From Streptomyces avidinii (GTDB lineage: Bacteria > Actinomycetota > Actinomycetes > Streptomycetales > Streptomycetaceae), in the NCBI RefSeq assembly GCF_014650695.1, contig NZ_BMVL01000007.1, forward strand, positions 160,984 through 224,983: 64,000 bases of DNA, written 5' to 3'. Positions 1 through 8,040 of the stretch are shown piece after piece. Below the pieces are notes generated by a model, which made no database searches, was not told the DNA's origin, and worked only from the letters and a program-made list of their open reading frames with translations. Position 1 is the stretch's first letter, and each line of letters opens with the position of its first letter. The position numbers were made by a program, and so were the translations under genes.

Positions 1-738
1 ACCGGCCGCGGGGCCCTCGCCCTGGAGGCGGTGGAGAAAGCTTTCACCCAGGCGTGGGCACGGTGGCCGGAGGTGGCCACCGACCCCGACCCGGTGGGCT
101 GGGTGCGGGCGATCGTGTACGAGTACGCGCTCTCCCCCTGGCACCGGTTCCGGCGTGCCCACCGCCACCCCGACAAGCCCCCCGCCGAGCCCGCGGACCG
201 GGTCCTCCTCGACGCGCTGCTCTCGCTGCCCCCCGTCCACCGCCGTACCGTCCTGCTCTACGACGGCGTCGGCCTCGACCTTCCCGACACCGCCGCCGAG
301 ACCGAGGCCACCACCCCCACCGCCGGGAACCGGCTCGTGCACGCGCACGCCGACCTCACCGAGCGGATCCCCGAACTGGCCGAGGTACCGCCCGAGAAGC
401 AGTCCGCACTCCTGCGGGACCTGTTCACCGCGCTGCGACCGGCCGTCGACCTCGACCCGCGCCCGGCCGCGGCCGTCCGCGGCGGCGGGGAACGGCGCAC
501 CCGGATGTGGACCCGCGCGACCCTCAGCCTGACGGCGATGATCGCCGTCTCGACCGCCTACACGGTCATGACCGCGCCCACCCACTACGAGCCCCCGCTG
601 GCGCCCGGCGAGAGCGTCTCCGGCGTGCCCCCGCTCGCCGGCCCCCAGCAGCTCACCGAGCACAGCAGACAGCTCCACGACAAGCTGCTCGCCGACCCGG
701 AGGCCGGACCGGCGCGGATCGCCCCGAAGGGTGAATGA
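1..738 (+). CDS. ECF-sigma-like protein with C-terminal membrane segment (5' end outside window)
   Basis: The reading frame is open from the first base, so the start is probably to the left; a GTG at 31 lies inside the conserved part. The first ~45 residues resemble ECF sigma region 2 (acidic/aromatic, ending in a W-V-R-A segment). A stretch around LPPVHRRTVLL resembles the start of region 4, but the following DNA-binding helix is poorly conserved. About 60 residues from the C-terminus there is one hydrophobic span (L-T-A-M-I-A-V-S-T-A-Y), followed by a Pro/Gly-rich tail. I infer a degenerate or membrane-tethered sigma-like protein; whether it still binds promoters cannot be judged here. It converges on sucD across a shared terminator. 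Confidence 0.6.
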   Translation, partial: TGRGALALEAVEKAFTQAWARWPEVATDPDPVGWVRAIVYEYALSPWHRFRRAHRHPDKPPAEPADRVLLDALLSLPPVHRRTVLLYDGVGLDLPDTAAETEATTPTAGNRLVHAHADLTERIPELAEVPPEKQSALLRDLFTALRPAVDLDPRPAAAVRGGGERRTRMWTRATLSLTAMIAVSTAYTVMTAPTHYEPPLAPGESVSGVPPLAGPQQLTEHSRQLHDKLLADPEAGPARIAPKGE

Positions 739-740
739 GA

Positions 741-782
741 ACGGGCGTGGCCCGCACCCCGAGGGGTGCGGGCCACGCCCGT
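741..782. terminator. bidirectional hairpin terminator between the sigma-like gene and sucD
   Basis: A perfect 20-bp inverted repeat (741-760 against 763-782) has only two bases between its arms. It lies three bases after the left gene's stop and 12 bases before the end of sucD, so one hairpin can serve both convergent genes. There is no strong U-tract, as is usual in Streptomyces. Confidence 0.85.
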
Positions 783-794
783 GCAGCGTCGCGC

Positions 795-1682
795 TTACTT
801 GGCGTTGAGGATCTCGCGCGCCAGCTTCGCGGTCTCGGTGGGGGTCTTGCCGACCTTCACACCGGCGGCCTCGAGGGCCTCCTTCTTGGCCTGCGCGGTA
901 CCGGAGGAGCCGGAGACGATGGCGCCGGCGTGGCCCATGGTCTTGCCCTCGGGGGCGGTGAAGCCCGCGACGTAGCCGACGACCGGCTTGGTGACGTTCT
1001 TCGCGATGAAGTCCGCCGCACGCTCCTCGGCGTCGCCGCCGATCTCGCCGATCATGACGATGAGCTCGGTGTCCGGGTCGGCCTCGAAGGCCTCCAGGGC
1101 GTCGATGTGCGTGGTGCCGATGACCGGGTCGCCACCGATGCCGACGGCGGAGGTGAAGCCGATGTCACGGAGCTCGTACATCATCTGGTAGGTCAGCGTG
1201 CCCGACTTGGACACGAGACCGATCTTGCCGGGCTTGGTGATGTCGCCCGGGATGATGCCGGCGTTGGACTGGCCGGGGGTGATCAGACCCGGGCAGTTCG
1301 GGCCGATGATCCGGGTCTTGTTGCCCTTGGCGGTCGCGTACGCCCAGAAGGCGGCGGAGTCGTGCACCGCGATGCCCTCGGTGATGACGACGGCCAGCGG
1401 GATCTCGGCGTCGATCGCCTCGACGACGGCGGCCTTGGCGAAGGCCGGCGGGACGAAGAGGACGGAGACGTTGGCGCCCGTCTTCTCCATCGCCTCGGCG
1501 ACGGAGCCGAAGACCGGGACCTCGGTGCCCTCGAAGTCGACGGTGGTGCCGGCCTTGCGCGGGTTCACGCCGCCGACGATGTTGGTGCCGTCAGCCAGCA
1601 TCAGCTTGGTGTGCTTCATGCCCGTGGCACCGGTCATGCCCTGGACGATGACCTTGCTGTCCTTGTTGAGGAAGATAGCCAT
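795..1682 (-). CDS. sucD: succinyl-CoA synthetase alpha subunit
   Basis: With SucC it converts succinyl-CoA to succinate with phosphorylation of ADP or GDP in the TCA cycle. The 295-residue product is the normal family length. Residues ~10-25 hold the CoA-binding Rossmann start (VIVQGMTGATG), GPNCPG lies near 127-132, and the phosphorylated active-site histidine is His251 in GHAGAI. The ATG at 1682 follows an AGAGGTCAC ribosome-binding site. The gene sits 21 bp behind sucC and is surely co-transcribed with it. Nothing unusual is visible. Confidence 0.97.
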   Translation of the reverse strand: MAIFLNKDSKVIVQGMTGATGMKHTKLMLADGTNIVGGVNPRKAGTTVDFEGTEVPVFGSVAEAMEKTGANVSVLFVPPAFAKAAVVEAIDAEIPLAVVITEGIAVHDSAAFWAYATAKGNKTRIIGPNCPGLITPGQSNAGIIPGDITKPGKIGLVSKSGTLTYQMMYELRDIGFTSAVGIGGDPVIGTTHIDALEAFEADPDTELIVMIGEIGGDAEERAADFIAKNVTKPVVGYVAGFTAPEGKTMGHAGAIVSGSSGTAQAKKEALEAAGVKVGKTPTETAKLAREILNAK

Positions 1683-1703
1683 GTGAGTCTGTGACCTCTG
1701 CCC

Positions 1704-2882
1704 TTACTTCGCAGCCGCGAGCTCGGCGGCCTTGTCGGCCGCGCCGTCCATGGTGTCCACGCGCTGGACCAGCGGGTGGTTGGCGTCCGAGAGGATCTTG
1801 CGACCCAGCTCGGCGTTGTTGCCGTCGAGACGGACGACCAGCGGCTTGGTGACCGCCTCGCCCCTGTCCGCGAGCAGCTGCAGCGCCTGGACGATGCCGT
1901 TGGCGACCTCGTCGCACGCGGTGATACCGCCGAAGACGTTGACGAAGACGGACTTGACGTCCGGGTCGCCGAGGATGATCTCGAGACCGTTGGCCATGAC
2001 GGCGGCGGAGGCGCCACCGCCGATGTCCAGGAAGTTGGCGGGCTTGACGCCGCCGTGGTTCTCGCCGGCGTAGGCGACGACGTCGAGGGTGCTCATGACG
2101 AGACCCGCGCCGTTGCCGATGATGCCGACCTCACCGTCGAGCTTGACGTAGTTGAGGTTCTTCGCCTTGGCGGCGGCCTCGAGCGGGTTCGCGGCCGCGT
2201 GGTCCACGAACTCCTCGTGACCCGGCTGGCGGAACTCGGCGTTCTCGTCGAGCGAGACCTTGCCGTCGAGCGCGATGACGTCGCCGTTGGCGACCTTCGC
2301 GAGCGGGTTGACCTCGACGAGGAGCGCGTCCTCGGCGATGAAGGTCGCCCACAGGGTCACGAGGACCTCGGCGACCTTCTCGGCGACCTCGGCCGGGAAC
2401 TGCGCCAGCGCGACGATCTCGCGGGCCTTCTCGATGGTCACGCCCTCGTTGGCGTTCACCGGGACCTTGGCGAGCTTCTCCGGGGTCTCCTCGGCGACCT
2501 GCTCGATGTCCATGCCGCCCGCGACGGACGCCATGGCGAGGAAGGTGCGGTTGGTCCGGTCGAGGAGGTACGAGACGTAGTACTCCTCGAGGATCTCCGG
2601 AGCCGTCTCGGCGATCATCACCTTGTGGACCGTGTGGCCCTTGATGTCCATGCCGAGGATGTCCGTCGCCCGGGCAACGGCCTCGTCCGGGGTGGCGGCC
2701 AGCTTCACGCCGCCGGCCTTGCCGCGGCCGCCGACCTTCACCTGCGCCTTGACGACCGACTTGCCGCCCAGCCGCTCGGTGGCCTCGCGAGCCGCCTCAG
2801 GCGTGTCGATGACTTCACCGGCCAGCACCGGTACACCGTGCTTGGCGAAGAGGTCCCTCGCCTGGTACTCGAACAGGTCCAC
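1704..2882 (-). CDS. sucC: succinyl-CoA synthetase beta subunit
   Basis: The partner of SucD supplies the nucleotide-binding ATP-grasp domain. The 392-residue product starts with the family signature MDLFEYQARDLFAKHG, has GGRGKAGGV at ~52-60 for nucleotide contact, and a C-terminal flavodoxin-like domain with GGITACDEVA. The GTG start at 2882 follows AAGGGACGG. It is the first gene of the sucCD operon. The 281-bp region 2883-3163 upstream must hold the promoter; it is AT-richer near 2900-2940, but I cannot assign -35/-10 boxes. Confidence 0.97.
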   Translation of the reverse strand: MDLFEYQARDLFAKHGVPVLAGEVIDTPEAAREATERLGGKSVVKAQVKVGGRGKAGGVKLAATPDEAVARATDILGMDIKGHTVHKVMIAETAPEILEEYYVSYLLDRTNRTFLAMASVAGGMDIEQVAEETPEKLAKVPVNANEGVTIEKAREIVALAQFPAEVAEKVAEVLVTLWATFIAEDALLVEVNPLAKVANGDVIALDGKVSLDENAEFRQPGHEEFVDHAAANPLEAAAKAKNLNYVKLDGEVGIIGNGAGLVMSTLDVVAYAGENHGGVKPANFLDIGGGASAAVMANGLEIILGDPDVKSVFVNVFGGITACDEVANGIVQALQLLADRGEAVTKPLVVRLDGNNAELGRKILSDANHPLVQRVDTMDGAADKAAELAAAK

Positions 2883-3163
2883 GCGCGTCCGTCCCTTGTC
2901 TTTTTAAAGATTCGCAGTGATTCGCGGTTGTCTGCTATCTGCGTGGGCGTGCCGCGGAGGGCAACGTGACGGCGCTGTCACAAGGAAGGCGCACACGGTG
3001 ACCGTGGACGCGGCATGTCCGTCCCGCAGGTTATCCCCGAGGGACGTGGGACCCTAAATCGCAGATCACACCTGAGCGGTGATACCTGTCACAGATCGCC
3101 TCACGGTTGAACTGGAAGTTCGTGTGATTCACCGATTCACAGCAAAGAACCGGAGCGCTGCCG

Positions 3164-4354
3164 TCAGGGGGTCGGCAAGGGGCGCTTCTCCAGCGCCGCG
3201 GCCATCACCTCCGGGAACAGGTCGGGGGTACAGGCGAAGGCCGGCGCCCCGAGCGCCGCAAGGGCCGCGGCGTGCTCGCGGTCGTAGGCCGGGGCGCCCT
3301 CGTCGGACAGGGCGAGCAGGGTCACGAACTCGACGCCCGCCCCCTTCATCGCGGCGACCCGCTTGAGCATCTCGTTGCGGATGCCGCCCTCGTACAGGTC
3401 ACTGATCAGGACGACGACGGTGTCCGCGGGCCGGGTGATCTTCGACTGGCAGTAGGCGAGGGCGCGGTTGATGTCGGTGCCGCCGCCCAATTGGGTGCCG
3501 AAGAGGACGTCGACCGGGTCGTCGAGCTGGTCGGTCAGATCGACGACCGCGGTGTCGAAGACGACCAGACGGGTGGCGATCGAGCGCATGGAGGCGAGGA
3601 CCGCGCCGAAGACGGAGGCGTAGACGACGGAGGCCGCCATCGAACCCGACTGGTCGATGCAGAGGATCACCTCTTTCTTCACCGATTGCGCCGCCCGGCC
3701 GTAACCGATGAGGCGCTCCGGGACGACGGTGCGGTACTCGGGCAGGTAGTTCTTGAGGTTGGCCCGAATGGTGCGATCCCAGTCGATGTCGTGGTGGCGG
3801 GGACGGTTGATCCGGGCGGAGCGGTCGAGGGCGCCGGCGAGGGTGGCCCGGGTGCGGGTCGCGAGCCGCTTCTCCAACTGCTCCACCACCTTGCGCACCA
3901 CGGCCCGCGCCGTCTCCTTCGTCGTCTCGGGCATCGCCTTGTTGAGGGAGAGCAGGGTGCCGACGAGGTGCACGTCGGGTTCGACGGCCTCCAGCATCTC
4001 CGGCTCCAGCAGCAGGGCGGCCAGGCCGAGCCGCTCGATCGCGTCGCGCTGCATGACCTGGACCACGGAGCTCGGGAAGTACGTACGGATGTCCCCGAGC
4101 CAGCGGGCCACGTTCGGCGCGGAGCCCCCGAGGCCGGCCGACCGGGCCCCCGACGTCCGGCGCGACCCTGCCTCACCGCCCCCGCCGTACAGCGCGCCGA
4201 GCGCCGCGTCCATCGCCGCGTCCCGCCCGGTCAGCGCGCAGCCGGTGCCGTCGGCCTCGCCCCCGCCGAGCACCATCCGCCACCGCCGCAGCCGCTCGGC
4301 TCCGGCGGGGCCCGCGATGTCCTGCTCTCCCGCGCTCGCGTCCGTACCGTTCAC
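3164..4354 (-). CDS. VWA-domain protein of the MoxR/SWIM module (CoxE-like)
   Basis: The C-terminal half is a von Willebrand factor A domain with a complete metal-ion-dependent adhesion site: DQSGS at ~234-238, the Thr of GGGTD at ~293 and the Asp of SDLYEGG at ~319. The N-terminal ~220 residues are helical, without a recognised domain. I chose the GTG at 4354 because an AGGGGGAC site lies ~9 bases upstream; an in-frame ATG at 4390 has no such site. VWA proteins encoded with MoxR ATPases generally act as substrate or metal-dependent adaptors of the ATPase. The gene lies 139 bp behind the DUF5682 gene, separated by a repeat copy. Its client is unknown. Confidence 0.85.
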   Translation of the reverse strand: MNGTDASAGEQDIAGPAGAERLRRWRMVLGGGEADGTGCALTGRDAAMDAALGALYGGGGEAGSRRTSGARSAGLGGSAPNVARWLGDIRTYFPSSVVQVMQRDAIERLGLAALLLEPEMLEAVEPDVHLVGTLLSLNKAMPETTKETARAVVRKVVEQLEKRLATRTRATLAGALDRSARINRPRHHDIDWDRTIRANLKNYLPEYRTVVPERLIGYGRAAQSVKKEVILCIDQSGSMAASVVYASVFGAVLASMRSIATRLVVFDTAVVDLTDQLDDPVDVLFGTQLGGGTDINRALAYCQSKITRPADTVVVLISDLYEGGIRNEMLKRVAAMKGAGVEFVTLLALSDEGAPAYDREHAAALAALGAPAFACTPDLFPEVMAAALEKRPLPTP

Positions 4355-4430
4355 GTTCCCGTCCCCCTGCACCAGTCGTATCCACCGCATCCGTCCCCGC
4401 AGACGTACGCGTCACTCTTTCGGCCCCGCA

Positions 4431-4458
4431 GGCGCGGGGTCCGGGGCGGAGCCCCGGC
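4431..4458. repeat. copy of a dispersed GGGGCGGAGCCCC-type intergenic repeat
   Basis: CCGGGGC and GCCCCGG (4441-4447 and 4451-4457) form a 7-bp hairpin with a GGA loop inside a longer GC-rich stretch. The same core occurs near 11304 and 62258. It lies in the 139-bp gap between the DUF5682 and VWA genes and could reduce read-through to the VWA gene. Confidence 0.6.
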
Positions 4459-4493
4459 AGCGGCGCCGCACCCTCCCGGGGCCGCCCGCCCGC

Positions 4494-6803
4494 TCAGGCC
4501 GCCGAGACCCGGTCCGGAGCCGACAGCAGCATGCGGACCAGCTCCACCACGGCCTCCGCCCGGACCGGGTCCAGATCCGGGGCGAAGCCCTCGGGGGCCG
4601 CGCCCGTCGTCACCGCGGCAGCGGACCCGCCCGGGCCGCGCCGGACCAGCTCGCCCAGGGTCCGCTTCACGCCCGGCTCGTACGCCCCGAACGTCCTCCG
4701 CAGCAGCGGCAGTACGTCGGTGAACGCGCGCTCCGGCACCCCCACCAGCCAGGTGTCGATCAGGCCCAGCAGCCGGTCGTCGTGGACCAGCAGCGTGCCC
4801 CCGCCCGAACTCCCGCCCGCGAAGCCCTCGATCCAGCCCGCAGCATCGGCCGGGGAGGAGGCCGGGGACAGGGCGAGCCCCATCAGCCGGGCCGTCTCCT
4901 CGGCCGGCTGCCGCCCGTCGTCGAGGAGCAGCCGGGCCGCCCGGCCGCGGATCAGGCCGGGCACGGTGTCCCGGTCCGCCAGCACCGCGAGCACCGCCGA
5001 CCAGCGCTCGCGCAGTCCCTCGTCCGTGTCCGCCAGCAGGCCGACGGCCCCGTGCACGCCGTCCACGTGGGTGCGCATCTCCGCCGCCGCGTCGGCGTCC
5101 AGTCCGGCCGTGCAGGCCGACGGCAGCGCCACGCATATCCGCTCGGCGAGCCCGGCCGCCACGACGCCGAGCGCCGTCGCGTCGGTGCCGCGCACGTCCC
5201 CGTACCGCAGCGAGCGGGCCAGCGCCGGCAGGGCCTCGGCGAGCTTCGCCACGTCCGTGTCCAGCGCGGCCCGGTCTGCCAGGGCCCGCAGTACGGCGGG
5301 CAGCGCCTGCGCCAGGCCGGCCAGCAGGCACTGCTCGGCCAGCGCCGTCACCTCGCCGAGCTCCTCGGCCGCGGCGGCGTCGGCCTCGGCCTTGGCGGTG
5401 GCCGCCCCGAGGACGGTGGTCCCCCATATGCCGGCCTCGGCGATGCGCACCGACAGCTCCGGCTCCCAGCGCAGCCGCCAGGTCTCCCGGAAGGTCCCGG
5501 TGCCGGACCGGGAGGCGACCGGGGTGCCCCAGCCGATGCCGAGCAGCCGCAGCCGGTGCAGCAGCAGGGACTTCGCCGTGTCGGTGTCCTTGCGCAGGTC
5601 GAGTTCCAACTCGCGGTCCTCGGCCTCGGCCTTGAGCCGCAGCGTCCGCTGTTGACGTGTCAGGTCCCGCTGGAGGGGTACGACCGGTGCCCCGTCCGGG
5701 ACCTCGCCGAGCACGTCGCCGACGACGAGGCGGTCCTCGACCAGTGCGAGCGGGATGTCGGAGCCGTCGCACATCACCGCCCGGACCGCTTCCAGGGTCT
5801 CGATCAGGCCGGGCAGTGGCCTTCCTCGCATCGCGGCGAGGGTCTCGGCCAGCCGGACCGCCTCGATGACGTGGGCCGAGGAGACCTGAAGGTCCTCCTC
5901 CCGCAGCAGTCCGGCGACCTTGGTCAGCCACCGCTCGACGGGCCGGTCCCGTGCGGTGAAGAGGTGGGCGTACCAGCCGGGCGAGGTGATGCCCGCGCCG
6001 TACCCGCCGGCCCGGGCGAGCCTGCGGTGCGTCCAGGGCACCCAGGTGGTCTCGACCTTGACCTTGGGCAGGCCGCTCAGCAGCGCCCTGTCCGCGGCCA
6101 CGGTGGTCCTGGCCCGCAGCGCCGGGACGTGCCAGGCGCCGCACACCACGGCATAGGCGTCGCCGAACTCCCGGCGGGCGGCGCGCATCCGCTGCCTCAT
6201 GTACGCCTCGCGCACCAGGTCGCGGTGGTGGCCGCCGTCGCCGTACGCCTCGCGCAGGGCTCCCATGGCGTCCCCGAGCGCCTCGAAGGCGCCGAGCACG
6301 TCCTGTCCGTCGCCCCGGGCTCCGCGGTGCTCGACCACGTCCTCCCACCAGCCCTCGGGGTCGTCGTACCCGGCGGTCCCGGCCAGTACGGCGAGCGGGT
6401 CGAGCCGGACGGCGTCGGGCTCGCCCCCTTCCGGCCGGTCCCCCTCCGGCCGGTCCCCCTCGGCGGCGAGCGAGTGCGCCGCCGGCAGGTCGATGAACCG
6501 GACCGGGACCTCGTGCTCCTGGGCCCAGCGGATGGCGACCCACTCGGGCGAGAACCCGGCCAGCGGCCAGAACGCGGCCCGGCCCGGATCGTCCGCCGCG
6601 TGTGCGAGGAGCGCCACGGGCGGCTGCATGCCGGGGTCGGCGGCGAGCGGCAGCAGCGCGTCCCCCTCGGGCGGGCCCTCGATCAGCACCGCCCCGGGCC
6701 GGGCCGCGTCCAGGGCCGCCCGGACGGCGCGGGCGGAGCCGGGCCCGTGGTGCCGTACGCCCAGCAGCAGCGGTCCTCCGGCCCGTGCGGTGGCCGGGCT
6801 CAT
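4494..6803 (-). CDS. DUF5682 protein with Tiki/TraB/EreA-type GX2H motifs
   Basis: The 769-residue product begins with the DUF5682 signature (GVRHHGPGSA). Two GX2H motifs are visible, G15-V-R-H18 and G222-A-W-H225, with an acidic Glu42 in the VLIEGPPEG strand. Paired GX2H motifs plus a conserved Glu define the Tiki/TraB/EreA superfamily of putative metal-dependent hydrolases, so I infer such a fold for residues ~10-240. The remaining ~500 residues are helical and unassigned. The ATG (6803-6801) overlaps the stop of the MoxR gene by four bases (ATGA), which implies translational coupling. It would be the enzymatic or effector part of the MoxR/VWA/SWIM module. Substrate and metal dependence are not known. 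Confidence 0.85.
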   Translation of the reverse strand: MSPATARAGGPLLLGVRHHGPGSARAVRAALDAARPGAVLIEGPPEGDALLPLAADPGMQPPVALLAHAADDPGRAAFWPLAGFSPEWVAIRWAQEHEVPVRFIDLPAAHSLAAEGDRPEGDRPEGGEPDAVRLDPLAVLAGTAGYDDPEGWWEDVVEHRGARGDGQDVLGAFEALGDAMGALREAYGDGGHHRDLVREAYMRQRMRAARREFGDAYAVVCGAWHVPALRARTTVAADRALLSGLPKVKVETTWVPWTHRRLARAGGYGAGITSPGWYAHLFTARDRPVERWLTKVAGLLREEDLQVSSAHVIEAVRLAETLAAMRGRPLPGLIETLEAVRAVMCDGSDIPLALVEDRLVVGDVLGEVPDGAPVVPLQRDLTRQQRTLRLKAEAEDRELELDLRKDTDTAKSLLLHRLRLLGIGWGTPVASRSGTGTFRETWRLRWEPELSVRIAEAGIWGTTVLGAATAKAEADAAAAEELGEVTALAEQCLLAGLAQALPAVLRALADRAALDTDVAKLAEALPALARSLRYGDVRGTDATALGVVAAGLAERICVALPSACTAGLDADAAAEMRTHVDGVHGAVGLLADTDEGLRERWSAVLAVLADRDTVPGLIRGRAARLLLDDGRQPAEETARLMGLALSPASSPADAAGWIEGFAGGSSGGGTLLVHDDRLLGLIDTWLVGVPERAFTDVLPLLRRTFGAYEPGVKRTLGELVRRGPGGSAAAVTTGAAPEGFAPDLDPVRAEAVVELVRMLLSAPDRVSAA

Positions 6804-7906
6804 ACGGTCACCTCCCGGCAGGCCCGGTAGAAGTCCTTCCAGCCGTCGCGCTCGCGGACCACGGCCTCCAGGTACTCCTGCCAGACGACCTTGTCGGCCG
6901 CCGGGTCGCGGACCACGGCGCCGAGGATGCCGGCGGCCACGTCGGAGGGGCGCAGGACGCCGTCCCCGAAGTGGGCGGCCAGGGCCAGGCCGCCGGTGAC
7001 GACGGAGATGGCCTCGGCCGTGGACAGGGTGCCGCTGGGCGACTTCACCTTCGTACGGCCGTCGCCGGTGACCCCGTCGCGCAGCTCGCGGAAGACGGTG
7101 ACGACCCGGCGGATCTCCTCCAGGCCCTCGGGCGCGGCCGGCAGGTCGAGGGCGCGGCCCATCTGGTCGACGCGGCGGGCGACGATGTCGACCTCGGCGT
7201 CGGCGGTGGCGGGCAGCGGCAGCACCACGGTGTTGAAGCGGCGGCGCAGCGCGCTGGAGAGCTCGTTGACCCCGCGGTCGCGGTCGTTGGCGGTGGCGAT
7301 GAGGTTGAAGCCGCGCACGGCCTGCACCTCGTCGCCCAGTTCCGGTATGGGCAGGGTCTTCTCGGACAGGACGGTGATGAGGGTGTCCTGGACGTCGGCG
7401 GGGATGCGGGTGAGCTCCTCGACGCGGGCGGTCATGCCGTCGGCCATGGCCCGCATGACGGGGCTGGGGACGAGCGCCTCGCGGCTGGGGCCGTGGGCGA
7501 GGAGCCGGGCGTAGTTCCAGCCGTACCGGATGGCTTCCTCGGGGGTGCCGGCGGTGCCTTGCACGAGGAGGGTGGAGTCTCCGCTGACGGCGGCCGCGAG
7601 GTGTTCGGACACCCAGGTCTTGGCGGTGCCGGGGACGCCGAGCAGGAGCAGGGCGCGGTCGGTGGCCAGGGTGGTGACGGCGACTTCGACGATGCGGCGC
7701 GGTCCCACGTACTTGGGCGTGATCACCGTTCCGTCGTCGAGCGTGCCGCCGAGCAGGTAGGTGGCGACGGCCCACGGGGAGAGCTTCCAGCGGGTCGGGC
7801 GGGGCCGGTCGTCGGCGGCCGCCAGGGCTTTCAGTTCGTGTGCGAAGGCGTCTTCGGCGTGCGGCCGCAGAGCTTCTGCTCGCTGCTCGGTCTCGGGCAT
7901 GGTCAT
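6800..7906 (-). CDS. MoxR-family AAA+ ATPase
   Basis: The 368-residue ATPase has Walker A GVPGTAKT at ~90-97 and sensor-1-like LIATAND. In the Walker B region (RVEELTRIPADVQ) a Glu replaces the more usual Asp. MoxR ATPases are chaperone-like and remodel or activate partner complexes, usually with a VWA protein. I chose the ATG at 7906 because GGAGGGGG lies immediately upstream; an ATG two codons later also fits. Its stop overlaps the start of the DUF5682 gene, and it leads the leftward half of the module. The upstream region carries a DNA-damage-type promoter element shared with the divergent SWIM gene. Confidence 0.93.
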   Translation of the reverse strand: MTMPETEQRAEALRPHAEDAFAHELKALAAADDRPRPTRWKLSPWAVATYLLGGTLDDGTVITPKYVGPRRIVEVAVTTLATDRALLLLGVPGTAKTWVSEHLAAAVSGDSTLLVQGTAGTPEEAIRYGWNYARLLAHGPSREALVPSPVMRAMADGMTARVEELTRIPADVQDTLITVLSEKTLPIPELGDEVQAVRGFNLIATANDRDRGVNELSSALRRRFNTVVLPLPATADAEVDIVARRVDQMGRALDLPAAPEGLEEIRRVVTVFRELRDGVTGDGRTKVKSPSGTLSTAEAISVVTGGLALAAHFGDGVLRPSDVAAGILGAVVRDPAADKVVWQEYLEAVVRERDGWKDFYRACREVTV

Positions 7907-7950
7907 GGTCCCCCTCCAATGCTCGGCAGCCGCTTCCGACTGCTGCATCC

Positions 7951-7973
7951 AAGGTGCACCACGCCACTGACAA
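7951..7973 (-). promoter_or_regulatory. RecA-NDp/PafBC-like promoter of the MoxR operon
   Basis: Reading leftward, TTGTCAGTGG (7973-7964) is followed after seven bases by CACCTT (7956-7951), which keeps the A and final T of the TAnnnT -10 box. The upstream box is an exact copy, in opposite orientation, of the one at 8011-8020. This is the layout of the actinobacterial LexA-independent DNA-damage promoter. The -10 is imperfect, so strength is uncertain. Confidence 0.55.
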
Positions 7974-8010
7974 CGGCCCCTGCTGATAACATCGTTGCAG
8001 GTCAGAGCAA

Positions 8011-8033
8011 TTGTCAGTGGCGGTCTCTACGGT
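8011..8033 (+). promoter_or_regulatory. RecA-NDp/PafBC-like promoter of the SWIM gene
   Basis: TTGTCAGTGG (8011-8020), seven bases, then TACGGT (8028-8033) closely follows the mycobacterial recA damage promoter. The ATG of the SWIM gene is at 8041, about seven bases after the -10, so the mRNA is probably leaderless. With 7963-7973 it forms a perfect 11-bp inverted repeat (arms 37 bases apart). Confidence 0.7.
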
Positions 8034-8040
8034 GGTTCCC

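Noticed and set aside
735..1694. long open frame opposite sucD
   Set aside because: It is a reverse-strand shadow of sucD with biased residues and no family similarity.
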